Source: Coleofasciculus sp. FACHB-1120
Lineage (GTDB): Bacteria; Cyanobacteriota; Cyanobacteriia; Cyanobacteriales; FACHB-T130
Assembly (NCBI RefSeq): GCF_014698845.1
Contig: NZ_JACJTV010000004.1
Coordinates: 62,001-126,000, forward strand
Direction: 5' to 3'
Length of the DNA stretch: 64,000 bases
The position numbers were made by a program, and so were the translations under genes. Below, piece by piece: positions 45,728 to 55,126 of the stretch (position 1 is the first letter of the stretch; every line of letters begins with the position of its first letter). The notes beneath the pieces are model-generated. The model made no database searches, had not been told where the DNA came from, and was given only the letters and a program-made list of their open reading frames with translations.

Positions 45728-46264
45728 TTACACTTTGCAACTTTTATCTTGCGCTGTTCGCATCGCTCCCAGAAGAGTGGAAATAAATACACACCGTTTA
45801 ACTTCCCCACCATTCTTAACGTTCAGCGTTAGCCTTGCCAGATATAAGTTCTCTTGCGGATTCATAATTACGCAACCTCTGTAGTCAAACCGGACTCGGC
45901 GCGGACTACCTAATGACTGTGAAGCTAAGGTGGTATTAGGAGCATCTATTTGAATATTTTGCTCAAAATTCTGCCATTGTCCGGGGCTAGGGTTAATACC
46001 GGCACGATTAACTGCCCACTGAACGACCCCATTTTGTTCTTGAAAACTGGCTTCCCAAGCAACTTTGTCACGCTTAGCATTGCTTTGAGCTTCTCGCATC
46101 GCTCGGTAAACTTGGTTTTGGGCGACTCCGAGACGTTGGGCATTGAGAAATCCTAACCAACTGGGGGCAGCGATCGCGCTCAAGCTCCCTATTATCAAAA
46201 TTACGACTAAACTCTCTATCAGCGTGAACCCACCGCTGGAGCAATTAGATAACTTTTTACGCAT
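45728..46264 (-). CDS. Type IV pilin-like protein (GspH/FimT family)
   Basis: A 178-residue pseudopilin. It has a short leader, then the prepilin cleavage site G12|F13-T-L-I-E17 and a hydrophobic helix with L-S-A-I-A-A-P-S-W-L. The C-terminus (R-C-V-F-I-S-T-L-L-G) matches that of the gene at 46569 (R-C-V-K-V-R-T-L-L-G), so the two are paralogues. A cysteine pair near the C-terminus probably forms a disulfide loop. It is the last gene of the hps pseudopilin run, after a pilin remnant. Confidence 0.8.
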   Translation of the reverse strand: MRKKLSNCSSGGFTLIESLVVILIIGSLSAIAAPSWLGFLNAQRLGVAQNQVYRAMREAQSNAKRDKVAWEASFQEQNGVVQWAVNRAGINPSPGQWQNFEQNIQIDAPNTTLASQSLGSPRRVRFDYRGCVIMNPQENLYLARLTLNVKNGGEVKRCVFISTLLGAMRTAQDKSCKV

Positions 46265-46357
46265 TAGCTAGATACTAAAAAGACACACCCAATTTCTCAA
46301 GTTTCCTTGTTTGATGTATCTTTTGAGTTCCGTATCCTCGCTGATTTTTGCAATTGA

Positions 46358-46483
46358 CTATTGGTTGTAGTCAGTATTTTTTCCAATAGCGATCGCGCTT
46401 AAGATCCCAATAATTACAACTAAGGCTAAATCTAAAAACCTGAACCCACTGTTGGAGCAAACAGATAATCTATTTTGAATTAT
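46358..46483 (-). pseudogene. Remnant of a pilin N-terminus
   Basis: Read on the minus strand, this stretch gives R-L-S-V-C-S-N-S-G-F-R-F-L-D-L-A-L-V-V-I-I-G-I-L-S-A-I-A, clearly like the neighbouring pseudopilin leaders and helix. There is no start codon (ATA at that place), the consensus T-L-I-E reads R-F-L-D, and the frame stops at 46358. A third GspH-type copy that has decayed. Confidence 0.7.
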
Positions 46484-46568
46484 TTAGATCCAAAAAACGC
46501 GCCTATCTTCTCTAGGTGCGTCTTTCTTACTTAGTGTCTTAACTAAATTAAAAGATTAACTTAATTTT

Positions 46569-47240
46569 TTAACTAGCATTGCATTCATCATCTTGCGATG
46601 TCTGGATGGAACCTAAAAGAGTTCTCACTTTGACGCACCGCTTCATAGCATTGTTAGTGAATCCAGTTAACTTTAATGTCACGCCAACAATTAAACCTTT
46701 ATTCCCCAAGTTTGGCGCGGTAGGTTGAGTTGATAGAAGTCCTTGATAATCGAAGGTAATCGTTGGTGGCGTTGTTGACAGCGCTGTTGCAGATGTAACT
46801 ACCGGGGCAGCGTTTAAGGTAGTACCAGCAGTATTCGGAGTATTAGTAAGGTTTGTCCCAAGCAGAACTATCCCTTTAATGTCTTGATTCTCGGCTAAGT
46901 TCTTCCAGTTAGGGGTACTTCCCTGCGGGTAAACAGCAACCTGTGGAACTGCATTTGAGGGACTTGAGACTGTTTCAAGGGTTCTGAAACTGACGCTGTA
47001 ACTGAGTTTTGTTCTTTTAGCTTCTCTTTGGGCTTCCCGAAGCGCATTCAAAGCACCATCGTTAACAGCATTCACTCGTTGTCGGTTTGTAAAAGACAGC
47101 CAACCAGGAGCTGCGATCGCGCTTAAAACTCCGATAATTATAATTACTACCAGTAACTCGATCATCGTGAATCCAGAGGTAGATTGATCACGCGATCTCT
47201 TCAATTCCTGTATCTTTTTTAACAGCTCTAAGTTTTCCAT
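46569..47240 (-). CDS. hpsD: Hps-locus pseudopilin, GspH type (HpsD-like)
   Basis: 223 residues with a prepilin site G23|F24-T-M-I-E28 and helix V-V-I-I-I-I-G-V-L-S-A-I-A-A-P-G-W-L. A beta-rich Thr/Asn-rich head domain and a C-terminal Cys-bounded segment follow. Processing by the prepilin peptidase and insertion into a type IV pilus-like machine is expected. The name follows order in the hps locus (A, B, C, then a GspH-like gene); the letter is inferred. Confidence 0.72.
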   Translation of the reverse strand: MENLELLKKIQELKRSRDQSTSGFTMIELLVVIIIIGVLSAIAAPGWLSFTNRQRVNAVNDGALNALREAQREAKRTKLSYSVSFRTLETVSSPSNAVPQVAVYPQGSTPNWKNLAENQDIKGIVLLGTNLTNTPNTAGTTLNAAPVVTSATALSTTPPTITFDYQGLLSTQPTAPNLGNKGLIVGVTLKLTGFTNNAMKRCVKVRTLLGSIQTSQDDECNAS

Positions 47241-47285
47241 ACTTTTTTACCCTATTTAATTTAATGCTTTTTCTACCTATGGGGG

Positions 47286-48338
47286 TCATTTATTATATAG
47301 AAAACCACGCCCCTTTACCTGGATACTTGCGCTTGGAAAATAAATTGAGCTGCTAGGAGAGTAATCAGGAGGATTATCAGCAGGGCTAATCCGCGCCAAA
47401 GCATTTCCTCTGATAAACACTTGTGCCGAAAGCTGGCTTGGATCGGAATTGATGCAAGCATAGAACCCACCTGTTAAATTAGCCGGAACCTTCTGCGGAT
47501 TCGTAGTTGCTCCTGATGGATTCGGACAATTGTGTGTTAGCCCATTTGTACTTTGGTCAATATAATCTACCAATACTTGAATTTTAGGACTGGTTGCAGT
47601 GTAAGCACCTGAGTTTGTCCACGAATTCATGGCCAGGTTAAGACTACTTGCTGCTTTTAAGTCAAACATCTTAAACCCTGAACTTGGCTGTTCATTGGGA
47701 TTTGTAATATAAGCAGATGGATTATTAGGATTTCTGACTCCATCTCTAATTTCAAATCTACCAATTCGGGCAGCTTTAGACCAAGTATTGTTACTAGGAG
47801 TAAGGTCTTTAATCAAATAGTAGGCAACTAGTGAATAAACATTGGCATCATTACAGTTATCAACTCCATTTGAAGGAGGCGGACAGGTAGCTCCAGCAAT
47901 AGTTGGTAAGGCTTTTGGTCGTGCCAAGCGCTTCCATAAAACAAGAATCGGTACGCATTGAGTTGTTGCAGGAGCGCAACCCACTGCTGCTGAACCTGTA
48001 GCAAAAGGTGGAATTTGGTTTTTAATGCCAGAAGTAGCTGGATTAGTTGTTGAGTTATTTTTCAATCCATCATTATCGTAGATATAGACTGCTTGTGCTA
48101 AATCTTGTGAAATGTAATCAAGGGCATCTTTAATTTCTTGCTCTGAAGCAGATTTGGCTTGTTCTTTGCGGTCGTTGTCTAGAATGTTAACCATGAACCC
48201 TAACAAAGGCGCAATGACAAGAGCAGCTAATATCATAGCTACTAGCACTTCGATGAGGGTAAAGCCGCCATCCTTTTTGTGAGTTAACTCAGAGCGTTTT
48301 AGCTGACTGAGTAACATAAATTTAATTGAATTCATCAT
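47286..48338 (-). CDS. hpsC: Hps-locus pseudopilin, PilW type (HpsC-like)
   Basis: 350 residues with prepilin site G25|F26-T-L-I-E30, helix V-L-V-A-M-I-L-A-A-L-V-I-A-P-L-L-G, then D-R-K-E-Q-A-K and a large head rich in Asn, Pro and Ser with several Cys. The large size and following helix (E-Q-E-I-K-D-A-L-D-Y-I-S-Q-D-L) fit minor pilin PilW. It lies 45 bases upstream of the GspH-type gene and 51 bases downstream of the PilV-type gene, all one strand. Confidence 0.75.
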   Translation of the reverse strand: MMNSIKFMLLSQLKRSELTHKKDGGFTLIEVLVAMILAALVIAPLLGFMVNILDNDRKEQAKSASEQEIKDALDYISQDLAQAVYIYDNDGLKNNSTTNPATSGIKNQIPPFATGSAAVGCAPATTQCVPILVLWKRLARPKALPTIAGATCPPPSNGVDNCNDANVYSLVAYYLIKDLTPSNNTWSKAARIGRFEIRDGVRNPNNPSAYITNPNEQPSSGFKMFDLKAASSLNLAMNSWTNSGAYTATSPKIQVLVDYIDQSTNGLTHNCPNPSGATTNPQKVPANLTGGFYACINSDPSQLSAQVFIRGNALARISPADNPPDYSPSSSIYFPSASIQVKGRGFLYNK

Positions 48339-48389
48339 GCTAAGGTTCCCTCTTCTTTCACAAATATTTAGCAGTCAGAACTGAGGCTG

Positions 48390-49181
48390 CTAGGAGCAAC
48401 TATTAGTATTACTAGTGTTTTTCAAGCGACTGCACAACGTTTTCAGTGAAGTGTCACTGCCAGCAATCTCTGTCGTTGTTTCAAACAGCGGGGCTTTGCG
48501 ATCGCCTAGCCCCCCACTATAAGTTGATTGCGTGACTTTCGCTGGATTATTCTTCTTCAAAGAGCCGGGAAAGTTAGGGCTAAAAGCATCTGCCCTGTAA
48601 ACTCGCACTCCTAGGCGGTAGCCCTCTTTACCATCAGTAGATGTAGTAGCTGTGCGAAAACCTTGAACGACCAAATCGCTAATACTATTCGGGCTACAGC
48701 CTACTGTTTCATCAAGATTTATACAGTAGGTACTAGCTGGCGACGAGCAGTAAGTTGCATTCGTAGTGCAGGTCAAATTTCCTGAAGGAGCATCAGCATT
48801 AAGAACACTTGTGCTACCAGATGTAGCTGTGGGAGCGGTACCAACTGTGGTCGTAGGAGAGGTAATTGCTCCTGAGCGAACACCATCAATGTATGCTCTT
48901 GCAGCATCCGTCCCCCTTTCTACCCGCTTTGCCTGAACCCGCGTTGCCACTGAGAGAACGATCACGGGTGCTACCCCCACCATCAAAATAGTTACGACGA
49001 TAATTGCCAGCAAAGACTCAATGATCGTGAAGCCGGATTGACTTGACTGGGAGTTATACTTCTTGATTTTGTCACTACACGGGCGCTCTCTCCTTGCCCC
49101 CCTTGTTAAGGGGGGTTGGGGGAATCTCTTGTCTGACAATCGGGAGACGGTATTAGATTGCTGCTGTTTGAGTTTGATCAT
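48390..49181 (-). CDS. hpsB: Hps-locus pseudopilin, PilV type (HpsB-like), long leader
   Basis: 263 residues. The prepilin site is G50|F51-T-I-I-E55, followed by a helix S-L-L-A-I-I-V-V-T-I-L-M-V-G-V-A-P and a Ser/Thr/Cys-rich head. The leader of 50 residues is two to four times longer than in its neighbours because an extragenic-type palindrome (49097-49115) lies inside the coding sequence, read as P-P-L-T-R-G. No good internal start lies between the palindrome and the pilin motif. Whether the long leader is processed is open. Confidence 0.74.
   Translation of the reverse strand: MIKLKQQQSNTVSRLSDKRFPQPPLTRGARRERPCSDKIKKYNSQSSQSGFTIIESLLAIIVVTILMVGVAPVIVLSVATRVQAKRVERGTDAARAYIDGVRSGAITSPTTTVGTAPTATSGSTSVLNADAPSGNLTCTTNATYCSSPASTYCINLDETVGCSPNSISDLVVQGFRTATTSTDGKEGYRLGVRVYRADAFSPNFPGSLKKNNPAKVTQSTYSGGLGDRKAPLFETTTEIAGSDTSLKTLCSRLKNTSNTNSCS
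49097..49115. repeat. Repetitive palindrome inside the hpsB leader
   Basis: CCCCCCTT (49097-49104) and AAGGGGGG (49108-49115) form a perfect stem, flanked by GGTTGGGGGAATC. Elements of this kind are widely dispersed between cyanobacterial genes; here the copy lies in frame inside a gene. Confidence 0.75.
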
Positions 49182-49252
49182 GGCTGGGTCTAACCCAATC
49201 TAAAGTTTTGCGGGTGGGGTTTGTAGAATTTTTTGCCTACGGCTGCTAGAAA

Positions 49253-52200
49253 TTAACCGCCTGTCTTCTGCGTGCAGAAACTAGTCGGACGCTGATCTGT
49301 ATCAACGGCATTAGTAGCAGTATTTGACAACTTAGCGCACAGTAAAGCTTGCACCCACGGGTCATCCCGACCGACTTCCCTGTAAAACTCGTTGGGATCG
49401 CCCGCCGATGGTGTTGTAAACCGTTGAGAGAACAAGTCAGGCATCTGAGACAGCAGGGCTACATCAAAGCCCCAGTAACGCTTTGGTTCTACATAGAAAG
49501 CTGTGCTACCCCCAAAAATTTGAGAGCTGTACAAGCTCGTATAGCCAAAAGGACTGGTAGTTGAGGTTGCTGTTAGAACAGGCCTGAACGGGGCTGTGGC
49601 GTAGGCACTGCGCTTGAACTGAATGAACGAACCGCTGATGCGAGCAGGAGTGGTAGTTGCCCAGTTCTCTATGAATCGTACAAAGTTTTGCAGACCGCCA
49701 TTAGATTCATTCCTGGCACCATTGGCAGGACTATCGCCTCCAGCGATCGCTAGATTGAAGATCGTGCCGGTAGCCGGTTTTTGCAGCCACAGTGATTTGT
49801 TGGCGATATACTCACTAGGAGCAGTAGTGACATTGGCATAATCAATTGTTGTCAAGTTCTGAAATTGCAAAGCAGGCGCTAAAAGCGGCTGACCCGTTGC
49901 GGCTGCTGGCATTTCGTGGATAAACAGTTTCTTGCCACCGCTGTAAGAATTTCCTACAGTTGCATCTGTATTATTACTAACGGTTTTAAACACTAAAGCG
50001 TTAGGTTTAGCCGTTGGTAGTGTACCTGCACCGTATGGAATCTTGGTTATCGTGCCGCTGGCTATTCCTAAAGGAACTAGTTGGTTTGCGGCTGTAGCTG
50101 TTGTAGTACCATCATTAGCCACTAGGGTGTTGCCACTTTTTCTTAAGAAAGCAACCCGCCGAGCATAACGTTGATATTTTGGAACGGCAGGTACAGCTGT
50201 TGTACCTGCTTTATGTAAGGTGATATCGAAAATGCTACCAACGACACTTGATGCTTTCTTAGATGTATCTGGATCGACAAACCAATCATCATCTCCACAT
50301 AGAGAGACGGGTAGCTTTATGCAGACTTCCATCAAATACTCTGGGAAATTCCCCCGTCGTTGAATCGGCGTGACGAAGTTGTTGAAGTAAGAACTGGGGA
50401 CGTAATCAGTATCAGGAGTATCGCTAGCGTAGGTCGCATCTACAGGTTTTTTGGATGTTGTACCAGCGGCGGCACTACCACTACCTGTCGCATTAATCGT
50501 GGCACCGCTATTAAGACCATTCGTGACGAAGTTGTTGCTCAAGAAACCTTGTTTTTTGAGCGTATCAACTGAGGTTTTATATCCCTGATTGTTTCTCAGG
50601 TCATAGTCTCCCTCATTGCGGAAACCGAACCTGAAGTTATCAGAAAGGAGAGTAACCGAATCTGCAAGCACAGTTGCAGGTCGCCAGAAGTCACCGCCAG
50701 GGCAGTTGCCACTAATGCCCGGTTGCCCACTGCGACAGGCAAATTTGTTTTCGGGAGTTTGACGACTATAGAACGATCCCGGAGTATAGTCACTGGTTCC
50801 TAACAGTTCCGTAAACTCTTCCAGCTCATCCGTTCCTCCGTTTGTTTGGTGCTTGTTAAAGCCATTAGTTGTATCAGCTTTAATATAAGCTGGCAAGTTT
50901 GTTGCCAATATCAAGCCTTTTTCAGCGCCTGGAGGATTTACCAAAGTGTAGGTGTTAGCGGGCGTAGCACCCCCACGAGCTAGAATGCTGCCGTTAACTA
51001 ACATAATCGCGTTCGGTCGCCGGGTGGGGTCGAGCTTATAGTCAACTGGACTTTTGCTCTTCCTTTCTGCCATCAGATTACCTGTTGACGGTGCAGGTTC
51101 GCTCAAATCCGGCAAAGCATCATCACGGGTAGCATAGATAATGCCGCTGTCTGGCAGCAGGTACTCTGGTGAGGGGCCGCTTGGTGCCACCGTCCCCCCA
51201 ATTGCTTTTTGTCGCAGCCGATTTAAATCCAACACTGTTGCACGAATTTCCAGCGGCTGACGCTCTTCTAAAGGAAGGTTATAATCTCCTGCCGGTTTGG
51301 AAAGTCCTCCCGCTGTGGCGATGGTAGATTTATTATCCTTGTTGACAGCTCGGAAGGTTGCCAAACCCCCATCAGCATCAGCATCGTCCGTTTGATACTC
51401 ATCTTGCTCAATTGCTTTAATTTCTCGTGCATCGAGAAAACTGGTTTCGTAAATGGCTCCGTCGGGTATGACAGTAGCATTCCGAACTAATGTGCCATCT
51501 GCAATTTTTAAGGAGCAAATCGTGGAATCAATTGCCGATTGCTGCGCTATGGTGAGAGCTGAGCTACCAGATAGAGCGGTGAGCGCATCGCGGAGTGGTT
51601 GATTCACAAAGCGACCGTTGGGGAAGATTAGGTTCGCTTGATAGTAGAGTCGATCCAATATTGAAACACCACTATTTGCTGGGTTCTCAGCTCCCGCTCC
51701 TAGTGTACCTGGTGCTGTATAGGGAAATAGACCTGTAGAGGCGTTTGGCACTGCTGAAGTAGTAGGCAGTGCAGCATCTACAGGTCCTGCATCGTAACTG
51801 ATGCCATTGTTAGACCTGCCTGTAGTTCCACCACCAGTAACCCCTGGCGGGCCGCCGAACCCCCAATTGTTTAGCAGTGGAGGTGGGTTTTTAGCCGTAA
51901 TACTGGTGCTGGGGTCGTAGTAGCTGCTGACACAGGCAATTGGCTTTTGACGCTGTGTAAGGGTATTAGCAGCGCTGCTCTTATAGTGATACACAGCCGT
52001 GGCTCGCATCACTAAATCCCCTCTTCTATCCCCGCCAACATCAGGAAGATCGGAAGCGCCATTTCGATTGGTGTCTTGCCACATAGGCATAGAGTCAGGC
52101 CAAACACTTTTAAACTGTGATTCGTCTATATTGAGGGTTGATAAATCGTTGGGAACAGATGGTGGACTGGGCAGGAAAGAGGCGCTGAGACTTGCAGCAC

Positions 52201-54187
52201 CGATAGGGGGGTATGGATATACGTTAGGGTCAGGAACACGATAATCCGTGTAAACTCCTGCACCAGTGACGACGCGCAGACCGCCAACGGCATCAAGCGG
52301 TTGATTAGGTGGTTTTGCAGCATTCTCTTCCCAGAAGCCGTCCCGATCGGTATTTCCTAAATCAGATAGAGGTACTACCTGGGTGTTGCGGTAGCGCCAC
52401 TTCGTATCTGGCTTACTGCCGTCAAAGGAATTCCACTGTGTATCCGGTTTAACTTGCTGCTTTCCTTGCTCACTCACAAAAGCCCCTGGAGGTTGCGAGT
52501 TGTCCCACCAGGTAGCGGGTAAACCGTTACCAACAAGGATGCGATCGCCCACAAGTGTCTCTTTGGCATCCTTTTTCTGTTTGGTCGGTTCTGTTGCAGG
52601 TGGTTTAGCTGTCTGTAACGTAATACTATTATTAGTTGCTCCAGAAGATGGAACGACTGGATATATCCATTCATCAGGCGGACGCAGTGTGTCCCCACTT
52701 CCTACATAAGTTTTAGAAGCATCACCAGCGGTACTTTCCGCATAAGGAACGCGACGCATCCGATCTTTGAAGTAATTCTCTAGTGCGGTTCGGCGAATTT
52801 CTTGTTGTTTTAGTACCGAGGCACCCGTTGGAATTTTCTCTTTAACTTCCGTTGGGTCGTTGGCCGAAGTAGTATTGGCATTTGTCCACTTCGTTACCAA
52901 TTGATTGATTCTGCTAGTAAATGCTTGGCTATTGTATGCTGCCTGACTAGGCAGACTACCACTGACAGATTGATCGGCTCCTCCTAAGTTTTTACCCGAA
53001 TGGCTGTTTGGCTGGAATAGATCGACCCTGACTGCGCTAACACCACCCCCATTGATGCTACCAAGAAGTAAATTACCGCCAACGGTAATTTTGGCGTTTT
53101 CTTCTTGAAAGAAGCAAGACTCATAGCTGCTGACCTGGTAGTATTCAACGTTTCCAGCACCCACTTTTCCAGTGATGAAGTTGCCGTTAGTTTGAATGCG
53201 TCCATTGAGTTTAATGCCAGAACCAGGAGTAATTTCTAAGTCATCTTCATACACAACCGCATTGTTGCTTAGAGGAATCTGCGCCCGGTCTTGCTGGTAC
53301 TCTATAGCAGAAAAGGCTCTATTTCTATTAGTACCTGGCGGGAAAATCTGAACTCCCAATGGGGTAGTAGGCTTACCAGTGGTAGTGGTAAATGGAACAG
53401 TTGCAGCAAAAACATAGAAGCTTTTCTTTAAAGTTGGCCCCGATCTATACCAACCCGAATTGCCGACTAAGCCAGCAAAGGTACCCTGTGCTGCTTGGCA
53501 TCCCGGATTAGCCACACTGTCATCCATCGGTGCAGTTCTCGACTCGATAGGCGTTCTGGCTCTATTATTTGTTGCAGTTGGATTGGGAGTGCGAAAGTAA
53601 ATGCCGTAAAGGGTATAGCTATCAAACTTACCGTCGTTATCTGTATCGACGGGAAATCTCCAGGCAGTGGTTATTTTTTCGTCATTGTCTAGTGGTGTTG
53701 GAGTCGCAGGAGCATTTGTTTGAATACTGTTGCTACTATTAATGTCATATCGAATGTCTAGCTGTTGCTCATCGCCCAAAGTATATTTACTAAGGTTCCC
53801 AGAAATAGCCTGATATAAAGCGACATCTGTAGGAGTGGCTCGTGGTAGTGTCGGATCTTCAAGTAAAGCTGCTATCTTTGCCTTAGCTCGGTCAAGGGCG
53901 GGAGTTGCTGCTGCCAATACTTCCTGACTCACCCTCACGTTACTGGCATTTTTGGAACGATCGAACGACCGGAACACCATCGCTGTCGTCAGCAAGATGA
54001 CGACCAGGATCACCATTGTCACCGTTGGCAAGATAAATCCCGACTTGGCAAGCTTTGAGCTTCGACCAATAACCATTAAGCTCCGCAAGAGCCAATTCAT
54101 GAGTGTTTTGGTAATTACTCTGGCTAGCTGCATCATTTGTCGGAATAGGTTCTGCATAGCTTTAACTAGCTTGTTGCGGGATGACAT
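49253..54187 (-). CDS. hpsA: Hormogonium polysaccharide biosynthesis protein HpsA
   Basis: 1,644 residues. After a basic N-terminus comes a prepilin-like segment S-G50-F51-I-L-P-T followed by a hydrophobic helix (to about 72), in PilX style. A very long Asn/Thr/Pro/Gly-rich extracytoplasmic region follows. It contains D-T-D-N-D-G-K-F-D-S, a calcium-loop-like segment, and several scattered Cys. HpsA in Nostoc punctiforme is required for the motility polysaccharide and gliding of hormogonia. It heads a run hpsA-B-C-D on the minus strand. Its own leader (54188-54795) is long, suggesting regulated expression. Confidence 0.82.
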   Translation of the reverse strand: MSSRNKLVKAMQNLFRQMMQLARVITKTLMNWLLRSLMVIGRSSKLAKSGFILPTVTMVILVVILLTTAMVFRSFDRSKNASNVRVSQEVLAAATPALDRAKAKIAALLEDPTLPRATPTDVALYQAISGNLSKYTLGDEQQLDIRYDINSSNSIQTNAPATPTPLDNDEKITTAWRFPVDTDNDGKFDSYTLYGIYFRTPNPTATNNRARTPIESRTAPMDDSVANPGCQAAQGTFAGLVGNSGWYRSGPTLKKSFYVFAATVPFTTTTGKPTTPLGVQIFPPGTNRNRAFSAIEYQQDRAQIPLSNNAVVYEDDLEITPGSGIKLNGRIQTNGNFITGKVGAGNVEYYQVSSYESCFFQEENAKITVGGNLLLGSINGGGVSAVRVDLFQPNSHSGKNLGGADQSVSGSLPSQAAYNSQAFTSRINQLVTKWTNANTTSANDPTEVKEKIPTGASVLKQQEIRRTALENYFKDRMRRVPYAESTAGDASKTYVGSGDTLRPPDEWIYPVVPSSGATNNSITLQTAKPPATEPTKQKKDAKETLVGDRILVGNGLPATWWDNSQPPGAFVSEQGKQQVKPDTQWNSFDGSKPDTKWRYRNTQVVPLSDLGNTDRDGFWEENAAKPPNQPLDAVGGLRVVTGAGVYTDYRVPDPNVYPYPPIGAASLSASFLPSPPSVPNDLSTLNIDESQFKSVWPDSMPMWQDTNRNGASDLPDVGGDRRGDLVMRATAVYHYKSSAANTLTQRQKPIACVSSYYDPSTSITAKNPPPLLNNWGFGGPPGVTGGGTTGRSNNGISYDAGPVDAALPTTSAVPNASTGLFPYTAPGTLGAGAENPANSGVSILDRLYYQANLIFPNGRFVNQPLRDALTALSGSSALTIAQQSAIDSTICSLKIADGTLVRNATVIPDGAIYETSFLDAREIKAIEQDEYQTDDADADGGLATFRAVNKDNKSTIATAGGLSKPAGDYNLPLEERQPLEIRATVLDLNRLRQKAIGGTVAPSGPSPEYLLPDSGIIYATRDDALPDLSEPAPSTGNLMAERKSKSPVDYKLDPTRRPNAIMLVNGSILARGGATPANTYTLVNPPGAEKGLILATNLPAYIKADTTNGFNKHQTNGGTDELEEFTELLGTSDYTPGSFYSRQTPENKFACRSGQPGISGNCPGGDFWRPATVLADSVTLLSDNFRFGFRNEGDYDLRNNQGYKTSVDTLKKQGFLSNNFVTNGLNSGATINATGSGSAAAGTTSKKPVDATYASDTPDTDYVPSSYFNNFVTPIQRRGNFPEYLMEVCIKLPVSLCGDDDWFVDPDTSKKASSVVGSIFDITLHKAGTTAVPAVPKYQRYARRVAFLRKSGNTLVANDGTTTATAANQLVPLGIASGTITKIPYGAGTLPTAKPNALVFKTVSNNTDATVGNSYSGGKKLFIHEMPAAATGQPLLAPALQFQNLTTIDYANVTTAPSEYIANKSLWLQKPATGTIFNLAIAGGDSPANGARNESNGGLQNFVRFIENWATTTPARISGSFIQFKRSAYATAPFRPVLTATSTTSPFGYTSLYSSQIFGGSTAFYVEPKRYWGFDVALLSQMPDLFSQRFTTPSAGDPNEFYREVGRDDPWVQALLCAKLSNTATNAVDTDQRPTSFCTQKTGG

Positions 54188-54795
54188 GGCTGCTTTCCTG
54201 TCAAAGGTGAGAGATTGGTGGAATAAAGAGTGTAAAACTGAAAAAATTAATAACTGGCGTCGAAAGGCTTTAAAAAAGGCTGTTTGCCTAAAATTTTGCT
54301 TTTTATGAGGTGAAGGGAAACTTCATCAAAAATTTATAGTTCAACATTTCTCCTCTGTCTTAACAACCGAAGTTCTGTTGGGCAACCGGGAAACTACGCA
54401 CTCAGATGTTCAACGGCTGTTTAACGGCTTGTTAAATCTTTCAGTACCTTTCCGGAGCAGAGATGTCCGTTCCGTATTGTGAAACAAAGGCTAGGTGTGC
54501 GCTTCCCTCAAGGGATAGATTTAAGAGTCTCTACAAACCATTTTTGCAAACATAGCCTTTAGCTTTAACACAACTTAACGAAAAATCGGGGTAGATTCAC
54601 TGTAGTTAAGATACCCAGATATTATGGAAAAACTATCACCTGTAGTAAAAAAATAAAGAAACTGCCCAATACCCACTAGAAGTGGGGTATCAGGCAGCAC
54701 ATAAATCATAAAGTGTAGAGACATTGCAGGCTAACGCCTCTACTAGAAGCCATAAGCACTTAGGGATTCTCTAGAGGCTGTACTAATAGTGTGTA
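54188..54795. other. Long region between rpmB and hpsA
   Basis: About 600 bases on the upstream side of hpsA. No gene is supported; a plus-strand frame ending at 54308 is antisense to the hpsA start. Besides the rpmB terminator (54662-54697) there is a GTAGAG...CTCTAC hairpin (54717-54745) of the same kind as at 61573-61605. The hpsA promoter should lie in 54200-54600; I cannot name a sigma-factor box with confidence. Confidence 0.45.
54662..54697 (-). terminator. Terminator of rpmB
   Basis: CTGCC-ATACCCACT pairs with AGTGGGGTAT-GGCAG (54662-54697, one bulge). On the minus strand it is followed by TTTCTTTATTTTTTT. It lies about 100 bases after the rpmB stop. Confidence 0.75.
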
Positions 54796-55032
54796 CTAAT
54801 AGTGATTCAGGTTAAGTCCCGCTTCTTTAGCCATCGTTTGCAGACCCTTTAGCTCTAGAGTCTTGATTGCCTTCGTAGAAAGCCTTAGCTTCACCCAGCG
54901 ATTCCCTTGAGGCCACCAAACCCGCTTCCATTGCAGATTTGCTTCCTGTAGCTTTTTGGTACGCCGATGAGAGTGAGAAACTGCATAGGCATTATTCGCC
55001 TTTTTGCCGGTCAGCTGACATTTGCGCGACAT
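54796..55032 (-). CDS. rpmB: 50S ribosomal protein L28
   Basis: A 78-residue basic ribosomal protein. The start [11 protein letters not shown] and the segments [20 protein letters not shown] and [11 protein letters not shown] match L28. Length is normal. It lies 94 bases downstream of htpG on the same strand, and ends with its own terminator. It is a core gene placed between the two blocks of the polysaccharide locus. Confidence 0.95.
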   Translation of the reverse strand: MSRKCQLTGKKANNAYAVSHSHRRTKKLQEANLQWKRVWWPQGNRWVKLRLSTKAIKTLELKGLQTMAKEAGLNLNHY

Positions 55033-55126
55033 AGTCTAGTCTCCAGATTTTCGGTCGTTATTTAGATATAGCTTTTAGATTGTACCCAAGCTATTGCTTG
55101 GGTGGGCACTGCCCACCCATACTCGC

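Noticed and set aside
53952-54308. 118-codon plus-strand frame opposite the hpsA start
   Set aside because: Antisense to the well-supported hpsA coding region; looks like a mirror of its hydrophobic segment.
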